Positions 61,425 through 64,000 of a DNA stretch of 64,000 bases are shown one piece after another. The notes below the pieces were generated by a model. It had not been told where the DNA came from, did no database searches, and saw only the letters and a list, made by a program, of their open reading frames with translations. Position numbers and translations under genes: made by a program. Origin of the DNA: Halanaerobium salsuginis (GTDB lineage Bacteria > Bacillota > Halanaerobiia > Halanaerobiales > Halanaerobiaceae); contig NZ_FOTI01000001.1 in the NCBI RefSeq assembly GCF_900114545.1, forward strand, positions 62,001 to 126,000. The letters are read 5' to 3'. Position 1 is the first letter of the stretch. Every line of letters starts with the position of its first letter.

Positions 61425-63095
61425 ATGCCAAAATTAAATGGTGGAGAAATAATAATTGAGTCATTAAAGAAAGAAAATGTGGAAGTGATATTTGGCTATC
61501 CTGGAGGTGCAGTTTTAAATCTTTATGATGCTTTGTATAATTCATCTTTAACACATTATTTGGGTAGACATGAGCAGGGAGTAGTACATGCAGCAGATGG
61601 TTATGCCAGAAGCACCGGGAAAGTAGGTGTTTGTATTGCCACTTCTGGCCCGGGAGGTACAAATTTGGTTACTGGTTTAGCTAATGCTCAGATGGACTCG
61701 ATTCCTCTAGTTGCTTTTACAGGTCAGGTAGCAAGTTCTTTAATTGGTAAAGATGCTTTTCAGGAAGCTGATATTACTGGTATTTCATTACCAATCACTA
61801 AACATAATTTTTTAGTGACTGACATTAAAGAGCTGGCCCAGACGATTAAAGAAGCTTTTTATATTGCCAGAAGTGGCAGACCAGGGCCTGTATTAATTGA
61901 CCTTGCCAAAGATGTTACTCAGGCTGTGGCAGAATTTAACTATCCAGATAAAGTTAATTTACCTGGTTATAAACCTACTTTTGAAGGCCATAAGCTTCAA
62001 ATTAATAAAGCTGCTCAGGCAATTAATCAGGCTAGTCGTCCTCTTTTATATGTAGGTGGAGGTGCAATTATTTCTGGAGCACAAAAAGAGATTAAGCAAT
62101 TAGTTAATAAAAGTAAAATTCCAATTACAACTACTTTAATGGCACTTGGTATTTATCCGGAAGATGAGGATTTAGCACTTGAAATGTTAGGGATGCATGG
62201 AACTAGATATGCAAATATGGCAACAATTGAAACTGATCTTTTAATTGCAGTTGGGGCTAGATTTGATGATCGAGTGACAGGTAAGCTGGATGAATTTGCT
62301 GCTCAGGCAAAAATTATTCAGATAGATATTGACCCGGCTGAAATAGGTAAAAATGTCGAAGTTGATATTCCAATAGTTGGTGATATTAAGCGAGTTTTGC
62401 AGGAATTAATTCCTCATCTTAATCCAAGAGAATTTGGCAGTTGGCAGCAGAGAATTGCAGAATTGAAGCAGAAGTATCCCCTGACTTATCAATCTGAGGA
62501 GCAAGAAATAATTAAGCCTCAGTTTATTATGGAGGAGATTGATAAATATACTACTGGTGATGCTACTATAGTTACTGAAGTAGGTCAGCACCAAATGTGG
62601 GCAGCTCAATTCCATAAATATCGAAAGCCGCGTCAATTTATCACTTCAGGTGGTCTAGGGACAATGGGTTATGGTTTACCAGCTGCAATTGGGGCTCAAA
62701 TTGGTCAGCCAGATGAGAAAGTATTCTTAATTGCTGGAGATGGCAGTATTCAGATGAATATTCAGGAATTGGGTACTGCACAAACTTATAATATACCAAT
62801 TAAAATTATTATTTTTAATAATAAATATCTGGGTATGGTGCGCCAGTGGCAGGAAATTTTTTATGAAAAAAGATATTCTGCAACTAAAATTCCTGCTCCT
62901 GACTTTGTTAAGTTGGGTGAAGCCTATGGAATTTGGTCGCGTAGTGTACAGAAAAAGTCTGAATTTGATACAGCTTTAAAAGAAGCAATAGAACACCAAG
63001 GGCCAGCAATTCTGGATATTCATATTCCAGAAGATGAAAATGTCTATCCGATGGTTCCAGCTGGAGCAGGACTAAAAGATATGATAGGAGGTTAA
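61425..63095 (+). CDS. ilvB: Acetolactate synthase, large (catalytic) subunit
   Basis: 556 residues, ThDP- and FAD-dependent. It makes acetolactate or acetohydroxybutyrate. N-terminal domain with VIFGYPGGAVLNLYDAL and HEQGVVHAADGYARSTGK holding the catalytic Glu, a central FAD domain, and a C-terminal ThDP domain with GDGSIQMNIQELGTAQ and NNKYLGMVRQWQE. ATG with GGAGGTGA. ilvN follows 4 nt after the stop. Confidence 0.96.
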   Translation: MPKLNGGEIIIESLKKENVEVIFGYPGGAVLNLYDALYNSSLTHYLGRHEQGVVHAADGYARSTGKVGVCIATSGPGGTNLVTGLANAQMDSIPLVAFTGQVASSLIGKDAFQEADITGISLPITKHNFLVTDIKELAQTIKEAFYIARSGRPGPVLIDLAKDVTQAVAEFNYPDKVNLPGYKPTFEGHKLQINKAAQAINQASRPLLYVGGGAIISGAQKEIKQLVNKSKIPITTTLMALGIYPEDEDLALEMLGMHGTRYANMATIETDLLIAVGARFDDRVTGKLDEFAAQAKIIQIDIDPAEIGKNVEVDIPIVGDIKRVLQELIPHLNPREFGSWQQRIAELKQKYPLTYQSEEQEIIKPQFIMEEIDKYTTGDATIVTEVGQHQMWAAQFHKYRKPRQFITSGGLGTMGYGLPAAIGAQIGQPDEKVFLIAGDGSIQMNIQELGTAQTYNIPIKIIIFNNKYLGMVRQWQEIFYEKRYSATKIPAPDFVKLGEAYGIWSRSVQKKSEFDTALKEAIEHQGPAILDIHIPEDENVYPMVPAGAGLKDMIGG

Positions 63096-63099
63096 ATTT

Positions 63100-63591
63100 A
63101 TGACACATATTTTATCTGTCTCTGTTTTAAATAAACCTGGTGTCCTGACGAGAATTGCCGGATTGTTTAGCCGGAGAAATTTTAATATTGAAAGCTTAAA
63201 TGTAGGCAAAACAGAAAACCCAGAGATTTCCCGGATGACTATTGTAGTTAATGGAGATGAAAAAACTTTAGAGCAGGTAACAAAACAGCTCCATAAGTTA
63301 ATTAATGTGCTTAAAATTACTGAGCTTGATAAAAATTCAATTGTTGAACGTGATTTAATTTTGATCAGGGTAAAATGTAGTCGTAAACAGCGCTCAGAAA
63401 TTATTCAGATTGCTGATACATTCAGAGCTCAAATAGTTGATGTAGCACCTGATAGTTTAATGATAGAGGCAACAGGAACTGAAGATAAATTAGAAGCTTT
63501 AACAGAATTACTGAGGGATTTTGGCATAGCAGAATTTGTTAGAACCGGGACTGTAGCTTTAAGCAGAGGCCAGGCCCAGAATCAAAAATAA
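63100..63591 (+). CDS. ilvN: Acetolactate synthase, small (regulatory) subunit
   Basis: 163 residues. N-terminal ACT domain with LSVSVLNKPGVLTRIAGLFS and RNFNIESLNVG (the valine-binding feedback site), and the family's C-terminal domain with LILIRVKCSRKQRSEI and GIAEFVRTGTVALSRG. Translation is likely coupled to ilvB; an AGGAGG site lies in the ilvB end. Also called ilvH. Confidence 0.96.
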   Translation: MTHILSVSVLNKPGVLTRIAGLFSRRNFNIESLNVGKTENPEISRMTIVVNGDEKTLEQVTKQLHKLINVLKITELDKNSIVERDLILIRVKCSRKQRSEIIQIADTFRAQIVDVAPDSLMIEATGTEDKLEALTELLRDFGIAEFVRTGTVALSRGQAQNQK

Positions 63592-63642
63592 TTATTAAAC
63601 TTAATCTAAAATTTAAAACGAACATAAAAGGAGTAGATAAGA

Positions 63643-64000
63643 ATGGAAATTTATTATGATAAAGATGCAGACTTAAAATATTTAGAAGGAAAAAAAGTAG
63701 CGGTAATTGGTTATGGGAGTCAGGGACATGCTCAGGCTCAAAACCTTAAAGATAGTGGAGTAGATGTAATAGTTGGTCTGCGTAAGGAAAGTTCAAGTTG
63801 GCAGGTAGCAGAAGAAGATGGCCTTGATGTTTATACAACAGCAGAAGCAGCAGCTCAGGCAGATATAATTCAGATTTTAATTCCTGATATTAAACAAGGT
63901 TCCGTTTTTAAAAATGATATTGCCCCTAATTTAGAAGCAGGAAATTCTTTAATGTTTTCCCATGGATTTAACATCCATTATGATCAGATTGTACCACCTG
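63643..64000 (+). CDS. ilvC: Ketol-acid reductoisomerase, N-terminal part (cut by window edge)
   Basis: The first 119 codons are present. The protein starts [20 protein letters not shown] and has the NAD(P)-binding [28 protein letters not shown] and the PDIKQGSVF segment, ending in [11 protein letters not shown] at the edge. It isomerises and reduces acetolactate, the step between ilvBN and ilvD. An AAAGGAG site precedes the ATG. Confidence 0.96.
   Translation, partial: MEIYYDKDADLKYLEGKKVAVIGYGSQGHAQAQNLKDSGVDVIVGLRKESSSWQVAEEDGLDVYTTAEAAAQADIIQILIPDIKQGSVFKNDIAPNLEAGNSLMFSHGFNIHYDQIVPP

Noticed and set aside
1-64000. CRISPR arrays, insertion sequences, integrases or prophage genes
   Set aside because: No regularly spaced repeats, transposase or phage reading frames were seen anywhere in the window.

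Overview
The window is one contiguous piece of an AT-rich, Firmicute-type chromosome, with nearly every gene on the + strand. Synteny with Bacillus (infC-rpmI-rplT-RNA methyltransferase-pheST, zapA-cvpA-polX-mutS2, alaS-ireB-ruvX-DUF1292-mltG-trmR-trhP), T-boxes in front of thrS and pheS, and frequent TTG starts place it in the Firmicutes. A type IV pilus locus with a full pilMNOP set and an outer-membrane secretin (PilQ) implies a diderm member. Together with the base composition this suggests Halanaerobiales (Halanaerobium-like). That placement is inference; no rRNA gene is present.

Layout. 1-2.3 kb: start of an exported protein, a cyclophilin, a GNAT acetyltransferase, a decayed degV pseudogene and tRNA-Leu(GAG). 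2.4-6 kb: a divergent LytR-CpsA-Psr protein, a five-tRNA cluster (Val, Asp, Phe, Gly, Cys), arsR-arsC, tRNA-Lys and tRNA-Leu. 6-14.3 kb: translation genes under RNA control (T-box thrS, L20-type leader and infC with an ATC start, T-box pheST). 14.4-26.5 kb: zapA-cvpA-polX-mutS2, a class A PBP, tyrS with a compact structured leader, alaS-ireB. 26.7-30.7 kb: a three-gene accessory insert (Gfo/Idh oxidoreductase, ABC exporter, AraC regulator) that splits the usual alaS-ireB/ruvX operon. 30.8-38.3 kb: ruvX to trhP, a SleB-like hydrolase, AbrB, a Fur-family regulator, a Crp/Fnr regulator and aroE.

38.4-56.7 kb is the most interesting part: a complete type IV pilus system. A c-di-GMP-I (GEMM) riboswitch with its own terminator precedes pilB-pilT-pilC. 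A second switch-like leader with two competing folds precedes the major pilin. Then come an O-antigen-ligase-like membrane protein whose natural start is followed by an in-frame stop, a second pilin, pilD, two tandem minor-pilin triplets (PilV/PilW/PilX-like, i.e. GspI/J/K-like), and pilM-N-O-P-Q. Both large PilX-like tip subunits carry inserted modules with a carbohydrate-binding (CBM5/12, chitin-binding-like) pattern: two in the first and three in the second. The reading proposed here is a c-di-GMP-controlled pilus with two alternative carbohydrate-binding tips and possibly glycosylated pilins.

56.7-64 kb: a LuxR-type regulator divergent from a probable outer-membrane protein, then the branched-chain amino-acid genes ilvE-ilvD-ilvB-ilvN-ilvC, the last cut by the window edge. 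No CRISPR array, insertion sequence or prophage was seen.
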